64,000 nt of DNA from an uncultured Bacteroidota bacterium (GCA_902597545.1 CACJYD010000001.1:62001-126000); one strand, 5' to 3'. Positions 43,817 to 52,877 are shown, counted from the first letter of the stretch. Translations and numbers: made by a program. Notes: generated from the sequence alone by a model not told the origin.

Positions 43817-44473
43817 TTAGAATCTTTTTCCTATCGAAAAACCTCCTCTAAGTAGAAAATCAGGCCTTAAGTAATCAACTTCTCTTCCAAGTTCTTGATC
43901 GTTGTCATCTTTGTTTAGTAAAAACCTGCCTACTCCGCCACTAATTTCGAATGTCCATCCTTTTTTATTAACCCATTTTTGACCTATTGCAGCTCCAGGT
44001 GCAATATCAAAAAAGTTCTCTTCAATTGTTTCCCAATAACTTATACCAGGGCTATTCGGATCGGGATTAAAGTTATAATATTCTACATCATGTTTGCCAG
44101 ATGAAAATTTGGTGAATACCTCAGCAAAAAATCCAGCACCACCATAATCTCTTTTATTAAAAAAATAAAAACGGTAGAAGGGTGTCAACGAGAATTTATC
44201 AGTCCAATTTCTAGAAGCTGAATCGTTATCACCTACATTTAAAAAAAGGCTTACCCCAAAAGAGGAATAAGGATCTTTAATTCTTTCATAGGTTATATCA
44301 AAAGCTGGTAAACTTAGAATATCAATTAAATCTAATTTTATTTCATTTTGACCTAATTCTTCAAATAAATCTGAGATTTGATTGTCATTTTTTACAACTT
44401 CTACTTGTTGTACTTTTTGTGAATTGACAGAAACGCTAAAAAGTAAAATTAAAAGGATGATATTTTTCATCAT
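43817..44473 (-). CDS. DUF3575-like outer-membrane protein
   Basis: The 218 residues start with a signal peptide. A DUF3575-like barrel pattern follows: EIKLDLIDILSLPAFDITYE, LTPFYRFYFF, GAGFFAEVFTKFSSG and GWTFEISGGVGRFLL, ending in GGFSIGKRF with a C-terminal aromatic. It would be a small outer-membrane barrel. The upstream lipoprotein gene ends 3 bp before its start. Confidence 0.78.
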   Translation of the reverse strand: MMKNIILLILLFSVSVNSQKVQQVEVVKNDNQISDLFEELGQNEIKLDLIDILSLPAFDITYERIKDPYSSFGVSLFLNVGDNDSASRNWTDKFSLTPFYRFYFFNKRDYGGAGFFAEVFTKFSSGKHDVEYYNFNPDPNSPGISYWETIEENFFDIAPGAAIGQKWVNKKGWTFEISGGVGRFLLNKDDNDQELGREVDYLRPDFLLRGGFSIGKRF

Positions 44474-44476
44474 TTA

Positions 44477-44701
44477 TCATTCATTACAATACTCTTCGCC
44501 AATTATAAAAGAATTATATGTATCTCTTGTTACTTCTACTTGACCACCCCCTCCAGGATTCTCAGCATTTTGACTGCCCCCAGTTGAAGTTAACGTAAAA
44601 AAATATGTTCCATTCATTTCATATTTATCAACTATAGTCCCGCAATTATAGGTACTGCATGAAGCGATAGTAAATAAAAGAATTATAAAGATTTTTTTCA
44701 A
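44477..44701 (-). CDS. Small hypothetical lipoprotein (74 aa)
   Basis: The lipobox is FTIASCSTY. The mature part is short and polar: NCGTIVDKYEMNGTYFFTLT, a Gly-rich stretch (NPGGGGQVEV) and a C-terminal EEYCNE. Two further Cys could form a disulfide. No family is recognised. It is probably cotranscribed with the DUF3575 gene 3 bp downstream. Confidence 0.7.
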   Translation of the reverse strand: MKKIFIILLFTIASCSTYNCGTIVDKYEMNGTYFFTLTSTGGSQNAENPGGGGQVEVTRDTYNSFIIGEEYCNE

Positions 44702-44769
44702 ATTTAAGAGGTTATAATAATGTAAATTTAGCTATATTTTGGCACATTAATACTTAAAAATTTACTAAT

Positions 44770-45543
44770 CTGAAGATTAATTTACATCCAAATGACAATA
44801 GAATAACTTTTAATTCTAATGAACATTATTACACTGTTGATGGAATAAGAGTTAAATATTCTGTAACCCAGATTATAGATAACTTTTTCCCAAAATTTGA
44901 CTCTGAGTATTGGTCAAGAATTAAGGCAAAAGAAAAGTTAGAGTTTCTCGGTAAAAAAATTAATAAGGATAATCTTGATAATTTCCAAAAAACAATCTTA
45001 AATGAATGGGAATTAAAAAAAGTGGATTCTGCAAAGAAAGGCACTTTTTTACATGAATCAATCGAGAATTATTATAATCAAAAAAATCAGGACGAATTTC
45101 CGCCTGAGTTTAATTTTTTTAAAGAATTTATAAATAAATATCCAACAATTGAGCCTTATAAAACAGAATGGAAAGTTTTTGACTCAAAATCTTCCGTTGC
45201 AGGTACAATTGATATGGTTTACAAAAAGTCAAATGGTGAGCTATTTATATTTGATTGGAAAAGAACTACTAAGCTAGTCAATGATATTGGCACAATAATA
45301 AAAAGTGATTTTGAATACGGATATGATGAACTAGAAAACTTGTCTAATAATAGTTATAATAAATATTGCTTGCAGCAAAACCTATATAAATATATTTTAG
45401 AAGACAACTATGGAGAAAAGGTTAGTTCAATGAACATATTGGTTTTACACCCTAGATATCACACATACTTTCATCTACAAGTACCTAATTTAATTAAGGA
45501 AACAGAATTTTTAATTAGAAAGGCTAGAGAAAAATCTATTTAA
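44770..45543 (+). CDS. PD-(D/E)XK nuclease family protein with apparent CTG start
   Basis: The standard start GTG 45022 would cut the domain. The frame is open from 44758, and the stretch 44770-45021 codes plausibly: MKINLHPNDNRITFNSNEHY, TVDGIRVKYSVTQIIDNFFP, KFDSEYWSRIKAKEKLE. No ATG, GTG or TTG occurs in frame there, so CTG 44770 is the best start (257 residues). The nuclease part has GTFLHESIENYY, VAGTIDMVYK (D) and FIFDWKRT (D-x-K) and YCLQQNLYKYIL (Q), the RecB-like pattern. It is likely a DNA repair or recombination nuclease. Confidence 0.72.
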   Translation: MKINLHPNDNRITFNSNEHYYTVDGIRVKYSVTQIIDNFFPKFDSEYWSRIKAKEKLEFLGKKINKDNLDNFQKTILNEWELKKVDSAKKGTFLHESIENYYNQKNQDEFPPEFNFFKEFINKYPTIEPYKTEWKVFDSKSSVAGTIDMVYKKSNGELFIFDWKRTTKLVNDIGTIIKSDFEYGYDELENLSNNSYNKYCLQQNLYKYILEDNYGEKVSSMNILVLHPRYHTYFHLQVPNLIKETEFLIRKAREKSI

Positions 45544-45712
45544 AAAAATACATTAAAATCCTAGATAAAATTCCAATTACAAAAACTATAAAAATGAATG
45601 TAATTGCAATTTCAAAAATAAGAAACAATAAAACCAGTAGGCAAATTAACCTAACAATGTCCTTTGTTTTTTTTGGCAGATAACCGAAAAAATATTTATC
45701 AAAAAAACTCAT
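45536..45712 (-). CDS. Small membrane protein (58 aa)
   Basis: An ATG-started frame codes for MSFFDKYFFGYLPKKTKDIV, then RLICLLVLLFLIFEIAITFI and FIVFVIGILSRILMYFFK. A charged head is followed by one long or two short hydrophobic helices. The ORF fills the gap between the nuclease and methyltransferase genes and overlaps the nuclease stop by 8 bp. No function is known. Confidence 0.5.
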   Translation of the reverse strand: MSFFDKYFFGYLPKKTKDIVRLICLLVLLFLIFEIAITFIFIVFVIGILSRILMYFFK

Positions 45713-45741
45713 GAGTTTTAATTAAATTACACTACTAAATT

Positions 45742-46365
45742 ATGAACAATAATTTAAAGAATCATTGGGAAAATATATATCAGAATAAAAATGAAGATGA
45801 GGTTAGTTGGTTTCAAAAAACCCCTGATACATCAATTGAAATTATTAATAGCATTAAAATAAAAAAACAATCAAAAATCATAGACGTTGGGAGCGGAAGA
45901 AGTAGACTTTTTAAGAACTTGATTGAGCAAGGATATAATAATTTGACATATCTAGACATCTCTGAATCAGCTGCAAAAAAATCAAAAATTTTTTTGGGTC
46001 AAGAATCAAAAAATATAGAATGGATTGTTGAAGATGTTTTAAACTTTGAGCCAAAACAAAATTTTGATGTGTGGCATGATAGAGCTGTATTTCATTTTTT
46101 AACTGAACAAAATCAAATTAAAAAATATGTTGATTTAGTTTCAAGAAATATTTCAAATAATGGATATTTAATAATAGGAACATTTTCTGAACAAGGACCT
46201 TTAAAGTGTAGTGGTTTAAAGGTCTCTCGCTATTCAGAATCCTTAATTAAAACAACTTTCATTGAGAGCTTTACTCTGTTAAATTCATTTAAAATAGATC
46301 ATTCAACTCCTTTTAATACAACCCAAAATTTCCTTTTTTCAGTTCTTAAAAAAATCAATGTATGA
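45742..46365 (+). CDS. Class I SAM-dependent methyltransferase
   Basis: The 207 residues have motif I IIDVGSGRSRLFKNL, motif II LTYLDIS, and VWHDRAVFHFLT. The N-terminal HWENIYQNKNEDEVSWFQKT is typical of a group related to tellurite or thiopurine methyltransferases. The substrate is unknown. The next gene (ubiE/menG) starts in its stop (ATGA). Confidence 0.85.
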   Translation: MNNNLKNHWENIYQNKNEDEVSWFQKTPDTSIEIINSIKIKKQSKIIDVGSGRSRLFKNLIEQGYNNLTYLDISESAAKKSKIFLGQESKNIEWIVEDVLNFEPKQNFDVWHDRAVFHFLTEQNQIKKYVDLVSRNISNNGYLIIGTFSEQGPLKCSGLKVSRYSESLIKTTFIESFTLLNSFKIDHSTPFNTTQNFLFSVLKKINV

Positions 46366-47063
46366 GTTTGAATAGATCTAAAAATGAAACAAAGGAAATG
46401 TTTGATTCAATTTCAGGTCAATATGATTTGATCAATAATCTTTTAACATTTGGCTTACATAATAAATGGAAGAGTGAAATAGTAGAAATTGCTAAGAAAA
46501 AGAATCCTAGAAAAATACTAGATATTGCAACTGGAACTGCTGATATTGCAATAATGCTATCTCACATAAAAAGCTGTGAGATTATTGGATTAGATATCTC
46601 TTCAAAAATGATAGAAATAGGTAAAACAAAGATTAATAGACTAAACTTATATAAAAGAATTAGTTTGGATATTGGTGATGCAGAAAATATAAAATATGCA
46701 GATAACAGCTTTGATATAGTTACAGTTGGGTATGGTGTGAGAAATTTTGAAAATCTTAATAAAGGATTAAACGAAATTTATAGAGTATTAAAAAAAAATG
46801 GAACACTAATTATTTTAGAAACTTCACTTCCAAAAAATATATTTATCAATTTTATATACAGCATTTATGTTATAATTTATGTACAACTTATTGGTAAATT
46901 ATTTTCAAAAAACTTCAGGGCTTATTCTTATTTAAAAAGCTCAGCCAAAACATTTCCGTTCGGTGAAAAGTTTAAAAAAATACTTTTGAATTCAAATTTT
47001 GTTGATGTTCAATTTAAAGAAAAGTTCTTTGGAGCTTCAACAATATATATTGCTCAGAAATAA
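46362..47063 (+). CDS. menG: Demethylmenaquinone methyltransferase UbiE/MenG
   Basis: The 233 residues match UbiE/MenG: EMFDSISGQYDLINNLLTFG (start), ILDIATGTADIAI (motif I), ISSKMIEIGKTK, NSFDIVTVGYGVRNF and AYSYLKSSAKTFPFGEKF. It methylates demethylmenaquinone in the last step of menaquinone synthesis. Coupled to the upstream methyltransferase by an ATGA overlap. Confidence 0.94.
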   Translation: MSLNRSKNETKEMFDSISGQYDLINNLLTFGLHNKWKSEIVEIAKKKNPRKILDIATGTADIAIMLSHIKSCEIIGLDISSKMIEIGKTKINRLNLYKRISLDIGDAENIKYADNSFDIVTVGYGVRNFENLNKGLNEIYRVLKKNGTLIILETSLPKNIFINFIYSIYVIIYVQLIGKLFSKNFRAYSYLKSSAKTFPFGEKFKKILLNSNFVDVQFKEKFFGASTIYIAQK

Positions 47064-47137
47064 TTATTGTTATTATTAACATTTAATTAATTTTTACAAT
47101 TTATTTTATTTATACTTGTTACTTAAAATTATATATA

Positions 47138-47635
47138 ATGAAAAATTTTATTTTACTATTAAGTTTATTATTTGCATTTCAACTAAATGCGAATACTGAT
47201 CCAAATGATTTCGAGTCATTAAAACAGCTTGAGGGAAAATGGATTGGTACATTGGAAAGAACCGATGATACCACAGATAGTTTTATTTTAGAATTTAGTA
47301 TTTCATCAAATGGTAGTGCTATTTTAGAGGAAAGTAACACTGGAGGAATTGAAATGCTAACAATATTCAACTATCAAAATGATGAATTACTTCTAACTCA
47401 CTATTGTGGCTTAATGAACAAGCCAGTATCAAAACTTACATCAAATAAAAATGGAAAGTTCATTTTTAAAACAGATGATAATATGAGTGGATTAAGTTTG
47501 AAAAAAGACACTTATGTTACATCATGGGAAATTGATTTATTACCTGACGAGGAAAATAAAATCCTATATAAATATACAGTTAGTGGTCCTGATGGTGTTT
47601 CATTTGTTGCATCAGCAGAAATGACTAAGATTTAG
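47138..47635 (+). CDS. Secreted DUF1579-like protein
   Basis: The 165 residues start with a signal peptide (MKNFILLLSLLFAFQLNA). The mature protein begins with LKQLEGKWIGTLER, then MLTIFNYQNDELLLTHYCGL and a final FVASAEMTKI. The GxW head and the strand-rich body suggest a lipocalin/calycin-like barrel of the DUF1579 type. It is followed by a strong terminator. Confidence 0.7.
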   Translation: MKNFILLLSLLFAFQLNANTDPNDFESLKQLEGKWIGTLERTDDTTDSFILEFSISSNGSAILEESNTGGIEMLTIFNYQNDELLLTHYCGLMNKPVSKLTSNKNGKFIFKTDDNMSGLSLKKDTYVTSWEIDLLPDEENKILYKYTVSGPDGVSFVASAEMTKI

Positions 47636-47643
47636 TTTAAATA

Positions 47644-47676
47644 AAAAAAGAGCCCTGTAAATTGGGCTCTTTTTTA
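47644..47676. terminator. Bidirectional terminator
   Basis: A 12-bp stem AAAAAAGAGCCC/GGGCTCTTTTTT with an 8-nt loop and T-tracts on both strands lies between converging genes. Confidence 0.9.
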
Positions 47677-47678
47677 TT

Positions 47679-48371
47679 TTAATTGTACTCTTTAATTAAA
47701 ACTCTAGTGAATGATTGGCTAAACTCAGCAAAATCAGCTGTTGCTTCAAAAAAGCTTGCAAAGGCTTTTGCTTCTACATCATTTTTAGGACCAAATGTAA
47801 ATGCAGAATTTAAGTCATCGTAGGTTGCGTATATAAAATGACTTTCTCCATTACTGACTCCATGAGTTATTTGACCTGTTCCAGAAAATCCTGCAAAATC
47901 AAAAACCTCCATTACTTTAGTATATTCTTCATAAAAAGCAGGAGCATCTTTACTTTTCACTTTAAATAGCCATGCTTGACCAATTGGATCAACATCCTCC
48001 TGATTATAAGCTTTAGTGACTATGCCAGCTGATCTTCTTACACTATCAACGTAAGGCCTTACCTTTTCAACATAGTTTTCCCATTTTGATCCACTTAGTG
48101 TAGATAAAAAATTAGCTAATGATTCAGACGAAGGGCTTAAAAAACTTAAAATATGAGTTTCTTCAAAGCCTTGTCCTTTAATTTGGATTCTAGAAAATGA
48201 AAGAGTTACATCATCAGGGAAATCCAATGATGAATAAAATCCATCCACTGTTTTTTCAAATTCATTAGTATCTTCACCTTCAACTTCTAGCAATACGTCA
48301 TACCAGAATCCATCCTGAGCAGATAATGAAAATGAAAATAAAATTGTTAAAATGTATATATATTTTTTCAT
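47679..48371 (-). CDS. Secreted protein of the ABM-like paralogue set
   Basis: The 230 residues start with a signal peptide (MKKYIYILTILFSFSLSAQ). The body has two similar units starting GFWYDVLLEVEGEDTNEFEK and AWLFKVKSKDAPAFYEEYTK. The layout, length and residues resemble 13351-14130 and 14144-14839. An ABM/Dabb-like fold is inferred; no activity can be named. It ends at the bidirectional terminator. Confidence 0.72.
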   Translation of the reverse strand: MKKYIYILTILFSFSLSAQDGFWYDVLLEVEGEDTNEFEKTVDGFYSSLDFPDDVTLSFSRIQIKGQGFEETHILSFLSPSSESLANFLSTLSGSKWENYVEKVRPYVDSVRRSAGIVTKAYNQEDVDPIGQAWLFKVKSKDAPAFYEEYTKVMEVFDFAGFSGTGQITHGVSNGESHFIYATYDDLNSAFTFGPKNDVEAKAFASFFEATADFAEFSQSFTRVLIKEYN

Positions 48372-48446
48372 AATAAATTATTTAGAAAAACAATATTAAT
48401 TGTTTTTTATAACATTTAAGGAACAAAAAATATAAACTCAAAAATT

Positions 48447-49097
48447 TTAATTCAAATTTAATATTTGATCATAATGAAAAATCTTAAATCCAGAACTATA
48501 TTTTTTAGACTCAATAACCATAGCTTTTGCAACTTTTATGGCTTCAATCGGCTTATAGTTTGAAGGCATCAAAAAAGAAATAAGTGGAATTATAAATTGA
48601 GCTAATTGTTCACCATAACGACTCTCCTTCCTTTTACCTAGCAATAGTGATGGTCTGTAAACTGAGGATGAATTTAATTTGTAAGATTTAACCTCCTGTT
48701 CGATTTGACCTTTAAGTTTGAGATAAAAGCTTTTGTTTTTTATGTCAGCTCCAGCTGAGGAAACAAATGAGAAATGCTTAACTTTTTTTTCTTTGCAAGC
48801 TTTTGCAATTTTTGAAACAATACCAAGGTCAATATCTACATACTTTTTTTTATTAAAATTAACCTTTGATTGAGTAGTGCCAATGGCAGCTAAAACAATA
48901 TCACTATTCTCAATTACCGACAAGTAATCATCATAATTTGAAAAGTCAATTAATTTTAGTTTAGATTTTTTTGATTTTAATTTAATCTCTCGTCTTGATA
49001 TTACATTAATATTTTTAAAATAATCATCCTTTTCAAGTAATTTCAAAATTTCATTTCCAATAAGTCCAGTTGAACCAAATAAAGTTATTGATGCCAT
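48447..49097 (-). CDS. NAD(P)-binding Rossmann protein (TIP30/HTATIP2-like)
   Basis: The 216 residues start with the dinucleotide motif ITLFGSTGLIGNEIL. Further features are DIVLAAIGTTQSKV, HFSFVSSAGADIKNKSFYL (with the Ser and Tyr/Lys region YLKLKGQIEQEV) and SSVYRPSLLLGKR. This fits the atypical SDR family of TIP30-like oxidoreductases. Cytoplasmic; substrate unknown. Confidence 0.85.
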   Translation of the reverse strand: MASITLFGSTGLIGNEILKLLEKDDYFKNINVISRREIKLKSKKSKLKLIDFSNYDDYLSVIENSDIVLAAIGTTQSKVNFNKKKYVDIDLGIVSKIAKACKEKKVKHFSFVSSAGADIKNKSFYLKLKGQIEQEVKSYKLNSSSVYRPSLLLGKRKESRYGEQLAQFIIPLISFLMPSNYKPIEAIKVAKAMVIESKKYSSGFKIFHYDQILNLN

Positions 49098-49132
49098 TTA
49101 ATATATTTGAATACAAATTTAAATAAGAGTTA

Positions 49133-49330
49133 ATGAATAATACAAAAATCAAAACCTACACTTTTGCTCTTGTCGGATTAATACTTTTCTCAAGCGGACT
49201 GTGTTTATTTGGTGAGTCAATAATTTTTAAATATGAAAGTAAAGAATGGTTTTTCTCTGGAACAGTATCATTAATATTAATCAATTTAGGACTTGGATTA
49301 ATGATAAAAAATAGGTGGGGGTCATTCTAA
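49133..49330 (+). CDS. Small two-helix membrane protein
   Basis: The 65 residues have two hydrophobic helices (about 10-28 and 40-57) and a basic C-terminus (IKNRWGSF). No family is recognised. It is divergent from the Rossmann protein gene (35 bp) and precedes an ABM-like lipoprotein by 38 bp. Confidence 0.65.
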   Translation: MNNTKIKTYTFALVGLILFSSGLCLFGESIIFKYESKEWFFSGTVSLILINLGLGLMIKNRWGSF

Positions 49331-49368
49331 ATTATTCTTTATATATTTATTTCAAATCTTAAAAAATT

Positions 49369-49833
49369 ATGAAAAAACTAATTTATCTTCTGGTTCCACT
49401 TTTTCTATTTTCATGCGTCAAGGTAGATGATAAAAAAGATACTTCTTCCCTTATTAAAAACTCAGAATCTGATGATATAACGTTTATTATTGATTTAAAA
49501 ATAAATCAAAATACAAATGAGGATTTAAATGTATTTGTCGAAGAAATTACTCAGAATGTTATCGATAAAGAAGATTTTTGTCTAGAATATGCTTATTATC
49601 TTTCTGATGATGGAGTTTCAGTAACATTATATGAAAAATATATAAATAGTGATGCTGCTATAAAACATGGGCAAAACTTTATGTCAGGACCATTTTTTGA
49701 TAGATTTTTTAACTTATTTACTTTAGAAAAATTTATTGTAACAGGCCCAGCTTCTGAAGAATTTAAAAGTTTTACAAAGGAAAATGGTTTTGTAATTGAG
49801 TACAGAAATTCAATTGATGGATTTTTGAGATAA
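49369..49833 (+). CDS. ABM-like lipoprotein
   Basis: The 154 residues start with a lipobox (LFLFSCVKV). The body has DITFIIDLKINQNTNEDLNV, LEYAYYLSDDGVSVTLYEKY and NSDAAIKHGQNFMSGPFFDR, the strand-helix-strand pattern of antibiotic-biosynthesis-monooxygenase-like (ABM) domains. Activity is unknown. It converges with the DUF5074-like gene. Confidence 0.68.
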   Translation: MKKLIYLLVPLFLFSCVKVDDKKDTSSLIKNSESDDITFIIDLKINQNTNEDLNVFVEEITQNVIDKEDFCLEYAYYLSDDGVSVTLYEKYINSDAAIKHGQNFMSGPFFDRFFNLFTLEKFIVTGPASEEFKSFTKENGFVIEYRNSIDGFLR

Positions 49834-49848
49834 AACCAAAAAAATTAT

Positions 49849-50871
49849 CTATTCACTTTTCCAAAATGCAAAATCCCCAGGGATTATTCCAACATTATAG
49901 GAATTTAATTCATTATTTTCCTTGTCATAAACTTTAACAATGTTAACGTCTGTAAAATTTGTTAATCCAAAATAAATTTTTCCATCATTTATTTCTGTAG
50001 AGTATAGTTGAGCAGGAGGAAAATCTCCAATTTTTGTTTCTTCAATTATTTCAAGCTCTTCATTTAGTTTAGCTATTCCACCAGAAAATGATCTATAAAT
50101 TTCATTATTTAAGGTTAAAACATCTCCTCCGCAAACAATACCCGGACCATAATTATTTATTGAAATTTGATCATTACTATAATTAAGTTCAGTTGATCCA
50201 TAATAAGCATTATAGCTAGAATCATAATAAGTATTTGCAACATAAATCGATTCTCCATTTATTTCAATGTCAGTTGGACCATATCCAATTTCATAAGTTT
50301 GGTTAATAGTTTTACTAATTGGATCAATTTTATGTAACTTATTTGAATCTGAATAGTCATCATTTAATTGAATTCCAACCCATAAACTTTCATCTCCATA
50401 TACAATTGATTCTGGATATCCAGATAACTGAATACTATCTTCAATGATATAATTTATCATATCAAAAATTTTTACATCTGAAGAATTCCAATTTGTAAAG
50501 TATAGCTTGTCATCAACAACTACCATTTCTCTTGGGCTTGAGCCCTGCGTGTCAACCTCTATTCCAGGAAGCCTTAGGCCATCTTCATAAATTTCATATA
50601 TCAAAATTTTATGACTATTATTAACTAAAACAATTAACTTATTTTTGTAAATAGCCAAAGAATTGACTACATCCCCAATATCATTTAATTCTTTAATATC
50701 GCCTTTCCCATTAATCATTGTTATTGATCCATTACTTGATCCATAATTACCCTCACAAGCAATAAATGTCCACTCAAAAGCAGGTACGTTATTAATTAAA
50801 TCGTCATCATCAACATTACATGCAATAATTAAAGTAAAAAAAGTCAAAAGAAAGATTTTTTTAACACTCAT
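49849..50871 (-). CDS. DUF5074-like beta-propeller lipoprotein
   Basis: The 340 residues start with a lipobox (FFTLIIACNVDDDD). EGNYGSSNGSITMINGKGD is the typical start of the DUF5074/YncE-like seven-bladed propellers of Bacteroidota. Blade repeats follow (LVNNSHKILIYEI, LYFTNWNSSDVKIFD, ESIYVANTYYDSS). Such proteins are often near TonB receptors for cobalamin or metal uptake, but none is present here. Confidence 0.78.
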   Translation of the reverse strand: MSVKKIFLLTFFTLIIACNVDDDDLINNVPAFEWTFIACEGNYGSSNGSITMINGKGDIKELNDIGDVVNSLAIYKNKLIVLVNNSHKILIYEIYEDGLRLPGIEVDTQGSSPREMVVVDDKLYFTNWNSSDVKIFDMINYIIEDSIQLSGYPESIVYGDESLWVGIQLNDDYSDSNKLHKIDPISKTINQTYEIGYGPTDIEINGESIYVANTYYDSSYNAYYGSTELNYSNDQISINNYGPGIVCGGDVLTLNNEIYRSFSGGIAKLNEELEIIEETKIGDFPPAQLYSTEINDGKIYFGLTNFTDVNIVKVYDKENNELNSYNVGIIPGDFAFWKSE

Positions 50872-50928
50872 ATAAATAATTTTAAAAGTTTACTATCAAT
50901 AAGTGTGCAAAAATAAACTAAGTGTATA

Positions 50929-51075
50929 TTATTTCCTGTCTTTATTTTTATCAGCTTGTTTGAGTATCGCTAAATAATCATTATAAGAATATCTTTTACC
51001 TCTAAAATAAACAGAATGAATTGCTGCAGGAATACTTATTTTTGTTAGCGCTATGTCTCTTTTTGTTAGTCGCAT
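50929..51075 (-). CDS. Small basic protein (48 aa)
   Basis: An ATG-started frame codes for MRLTKRDIALTKISIPAAIH, SVYFRGKRYSYNDYLAILKQ and ADKNKDRK. It is very basic and soluble. The coding appearance is good (few rare combinations), but there is no overlap or homology to support it. It fills the gap between the propeller gene and 51153. Confidence 0.4.
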   Translation of the reverse strand: MRLTKRDIALTKISIPAAIHSVYFRGKRYSYNDYLAILKQADKNKDRK

Positions 51076-51152
51076 AATTTTTTGGGAAATTTCAAGATAC
51101 AATTTTTTTATATATATTTAGTATTAATCAATAAATAAAACAACTTAACCAG

Positions 51153-51365
51153 TTGAAAATTAGAATTTTACTTTTTGCATTGTCCTCAGCAATATTAGTG
51201 TCTTTATATGCCAATAGCACCAGTGAAGTACCATTTGATTGGATTTACAATGAAGGGGAGAGAATAGTTGCGTTAATATATTTTGTTCAAATATTTTTTT
51301 ATCAACATGTTCTTTATTATTTAGGAAAATTTATTGTTGTTGCTCTCAAAAATTATTTTAAATAA
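51153..51365 (+). CDS. Small membrane protein (70 aa)
   Basis: TTG start followed by MKIRILLFALSSAILVSLYA. A short polar segment (STSEVPFDWIYNEGER) and a second hydrophobic helix (VALIYFVQIFFYQHVLYYLG) follow. No family is recognised. It ends at a strong terminator shared with the converging lipoprotein gene. Confidence 0.6.
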   Translation: MKIRILLFALSSAILVSLYANSTSEVPFDWIYNEGERIVALIYFVQIFFYQHVLYYLGKFIVVALKNYFK

Positions 51366-51390
51366 AAAAAGCCTCATTTTGAGGCTTTTT
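51366..51390. terminator. Bidirectional terminator
   Basis: A 10-bp stem AAAAAGCCTC/GAGGCTTTTT with a 5-nt loop lies between converging genes. Confidence 0.88.
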
Positions 51391-51414
51391 AAATATTAAA
51401 TAAATAGTCAAGTT

Positions 51415-51912
51415 TTATTCTTCAGCAGGAGCTAGTGACGCTAGAAAACCTCCAGCATCAAAATAGTCGCCTCCATAGACAATTTGACCATCTTTAAAAT
51501 CCCACGTATGATAAGAGCTTAATTCCCAGCTTTTACCAGTTTCTGTGTGAACGCCTGTCCATGTACCATAAGATCTTACACTTCCGTCTAAAATTCCAGT
51601 TTCAGCATTAACACCAGGAAGATAATTAGTTGCAGTATATACAACATCTTCCATGGCATCTTGCCAGCCAATTAAATATTCTCCAAATTCAGCTTTACCA
51701 ATCAATCCAGTGCCATAAAATGCAGGCTGCCATTCAAGGTCTTCGTGAATCATATCTAATTGTGCTTGAGGATCAGCTTCTGAACCTTGAAGTTCAAGAA
51801 AAGCTTTGACCTTTTCCACATTACCTTCAAAATCAGGGTGATTACCTCCAGTTGAACAAGAACTTAAAACAAACATAAAAATTACAGTAGTTATTGTAGT
51901 TAAGTATTTCAT
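51415..51912 (-). CDS. NTF2/SnoaL-like lipoprotein
   Basis: The start MKYLTTITTVIFMFVLSSCS (ATG 51912) gives a proper lipoprotein signal; a start 21 bp upstream would put extra residues before it. The domain has NVEKVKAFLELQGSEADPQA, MIHEDLEWQPAFYGTG and SSYHTWDFKDGQIVYGGDYF, a SnoaL/NTF2-like pattern. Similar exported domains recur in this window. Function is unknown. Confidence 0.8.
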   Translation of the reverse strand: MKYLTTITTVIFMFVLSSCSTGGNHPDFEGNVEKVKAFLELQGSEADPQAQLDMIHEDLEWQPAFYGTGLIGKAEFGEYLIGWQDAMEDVVYTATNYLPGVNAETGILDGSVRSYGTWTGVHTETGKSWELSSYHTWDFKDGQIVYGGDYFDAGGFLASLAPAEE

Positions 51913-51961
51913 AATTATATAATTAGCTCCCAAATATATACAATTATTGATTCAAGCAATA

Positions 51962-52420
51962 TTATTCTTTAATTAAAACTCCATCAGCAAGAAATGAAAT
52001 TGTAATTTCAGGTTCAGTTATTAAATCAATTTCCTCTTTAGATTTTCCAGCATCTTCGGCATAATGTTGAAGTTGGGCAACACTTAAAGTGTCAACTGAA
52101 ATATTGCCGTTTATGATTGTTCTTTTTCCTTCTATCCCATTTTTTGGCACAAAAAAACCGTAATCTTTAAATCTTACAAGCACAGTATCATTTTCGACAG
52201 AAATTTTCATCCAACAACCCTTCATAGGGCATGATGATAATATTTCTCCTTCTATTTTTAATTTAGAAGAACTATTTAAAAAATTATCTTTTTCTAAATT
52301 GTAATTTATAGTTTCAGAGCTTTCAAATAATTCACCATAGGATTTATAATTATTATCTGATTGTGAGTATGATAAGATTGAAAAATATAGTATTGAAAAG
52401 GATTTTATAAATAATTTCAT
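51962..52420 (-). CDS. DUF4920 family secreted protein
   Basis: The 152 residues start with a signal peptide. The family motif is ILSSCPMKGCWMKISVEND; other features are RFKDYGFFVPKNGIEGKRTI and LQHYAEDAGKS. CPMKGCW has two Cys suited to metal (copper-like) binding. The family is uncharacterised but common in Bacteroidota (from memory). Confidence 0.85.
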   Translation of the reverse strand: MKLFIKSFSILYFSILSYSQSDNNYKSYGELFESSETINYNLEKDNFLNSSSKLKIEGEILSSCPMKGCWMKISVENDTVLVRFKDYGFFVPKNGIEGKRTIINGNISVDTLSVAQLQHYAEDAGKSKEEIDLITEPEITISFLADGVLIKE

Positions 52421-52493
52421 ATTAAATTATGTAGGATTATATTAAATTTATGTTTAACAATAACATCTAGCAATCAAATTTAGTGCTAAATAA

Positions 52494-52877
52494 ATGAAAG
52501 TTTTTTTAAAAATATTAATTCTAATTGTTTCAATAACAGTATTAAGTGCATGGACTTTTAGGTTGGAGATGGATACAATATACAGAGGAGCAGACGCCTC
52601 AAATATGATAGAGGAGTTTCAAGCTTATGGGCTAAGTAAAACAACAATGATTGTTGTTGGAATTTTTAAAGTATTGTGTGCTATTTTACTTCTCTTGGGA
52701 ATCAAATACGAAAAACTTATAACTCCTGCAGCTTTTGTAATGGCTACATTCATGCTTGCCGCAATTTATTTTCATGTTAGTATAAGCGATCCGTTTATAC
52801 CTACATTACCATCCTCTCTAATGCTGCTATCTTGTATTGCAATAATATTTTTAGACAAAAAAGTTAATACCGCTTAA
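52494..52877 (+). CDS. DoxX-like membrane protein
   Basis: The 127 residues have four membrane helices with DoxX-like features: FRLEMDTIYRGAD (polar loop), MIVVGIFKVLCAILLLLGIK and LAAIYFHVSISDP. DoxX proteins are small quinone-associated or unknown membrane proteins. It precedes the ADP-ribosylglycohydrolase by 33 bp. Confidence 0.8.
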   Translation: MKVFLKILILIVSITVLSAWTFRLEMDTIYRGADASNMIEEFQAYGLSKTTMIVVGIFKVLCAILLLLGIKYEKLITPAAFVMATFMLAAIYFHVSISDPFIPTLPSSLMLLSCIAIIFLDKKVNTA

